DNA from: Verrucomicrobiales bacterium
GTDB lineage: Bacteria; Verrucomicrobiota; Verrucomicrobiia; Verrucomicrobiales; DEV007
Length of the DNA: 6,694 nucleotides
Direction: 5' to 3'
NCBI GenBank assembly: GCA_007123695.1
Contig: SLGN01000224.1
Span: 1-6,694, forward strand
How positions within the stretch are numbered: position 1 is the first letter of the stretch; each line of letters starts with the position of its first letter. A model generated the notes under the pieces. That model had not been told where the DNA came from. It searched no databases and saw nothing but the letters and a program-made list of their open reading frames with translations. Made by a program: the position numbers and the translations under genes. Positions 6,342-6,694 of the stretch are shown here, piece after piece.

Positions 6342-6347
6342 TCCCAC

Positions 6348-6694
6348 ATGCCCGCCTTCATCGAGACCCAGTTCCCCATTGCCCGCCTCTCCGCCGAGTC
6401 CTACAAGGAGCGCAAGGCGGGGGCCAGCCAAACTCTAACTGGCCTCGGTAAATGGTGGGGCCGCAAGCCGCTCATCCTCGTCCGCGCCTCCATCATCGGC
6501 ATGCTCATGCCCGCGTCGGACGATCCCAAGCGCGACCGCGAGATCTTTTTGAAGATCCTGACGATGGACGACGAGGGCACTTGGAGACGGCAGAAAGGGG
6601 ATCTCCCCGTCACCGCCTGGCTTGAAGCCGCTCCACCCGAGATCCGCGAAGAATTCTTCAGCGCCCGAGGTTGGCAGCGCGGCCTCAGCGACGA
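6348..6694 (+). CDS. DUF1156 adenine-specific DNA methylase of an anti-phage system (3' partial)
   Basis: The frame opens with ATG at 6348 and runs off the window after 115 codons. The N-terminus reads MPAFIETQFPIARLSAESYKE, then KAGASQTLTGLGKWWGRKPLILVRASIIGMLMP. This matches the DUF1156 pattern, in which an IE-x-LP-like start leads to a TLxxWWxRxPL block followed by RA. Full proteins (COG1743) usually run to roughly 900-1000 residues and carry an adenine-methylase domain with an NPPY-type motif and a zinc ribbon, all beyond this edge, so catalysis cannot be checked here. The family usually provides self-marking DNA methylation in loci with DUF499 and DUF3780. Here it is separated from those genes by the NYN, DUF5131 and TcmP genes. 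No Shine-Dalgarno precedes the start; a pyrimidine-rich heptamer repeat does. An alternative start further in is unlikely because conserved residues begin at position 5. Confidence 0.85.
   Translation, partial: MPAFIETQFPIARLSAESYKERKAGASQTLTGLGKWWGRKPLILVRASIIGMLMPASDDPKRDREIFLKILTMDDEGTWRRQKGDLPVTAWLEAAPPEIREEFFSARGWQRGLSD

Overview
This is a GC-rich bacterial window. All recognisable genes lie on the + strand and almost end to end, as in one operon or defence-island segment. The layout is: an ATPase gene cut off at the 5' edge (DUF499), a small DUF3780 gene three bases later, a non-coding junction of about 160 bp, an NYN-domain nuclease-like gene, a 79 bp AT-richer spacer, a DUF5131 (phage Gp37/Gp68-like) three-cysteine protein, its usual neighbour TcmP (three-Cys-motif partner protein), a 29 bp spacer holding a heptamer repeat, and the start of a DUF1156 DNA methylase cut off at the 3' edge. 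The organism cannot be named from this. High GC together with weak or absent Shine-Dalgarno sequences would suit Verrucomicrobiota, Planctomycetota or similar phyla, but that is a guess.

DUF499, DUF3780 and DUF1156 are, from established knowledge, three proteins that recur together in a multi-gene anti-phage modification system. They are usually accompanied by a DUF1998-type helicase and a phospholipase-D-type nuclease, neither of which is in this window. Their roles are incompletely understood. DUF1156 is an adenine-specific DNA methylase, DUF499 an AAA+-like ATPase, and DUF3780 a small protein of unknown function.

The unusual point is the middle. Between DUF3780 and DUF1156 lie three further genes: a PIN-like NYN nuclease candidate, a protein with a CX6CX2C triad resembling a radical-SAM cluster site, and TcmP with a Rossmann methyltransferase-like fold. 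This could be a second defence or RNA/DNA-processing module nested inside the core system, or a core variant with three added effectors. The junction before it (3316-3473) carries a terminator-like fold ending in seven T, a stretch resembling the 3' part of 5S rRNA, and a 13-base motif that recurs once in the next spacer. These features suggest a composite boundary with its own regulation.

If the genes act together, a reasonable inference is that DUF1156 marks self DNA, DUF499 and DUF3780 sense or remodel DNA, and NYN, DUF5131 and TcmP add a nucleic-acid cleavage or modification activity. Nothing in the sequence proves this.
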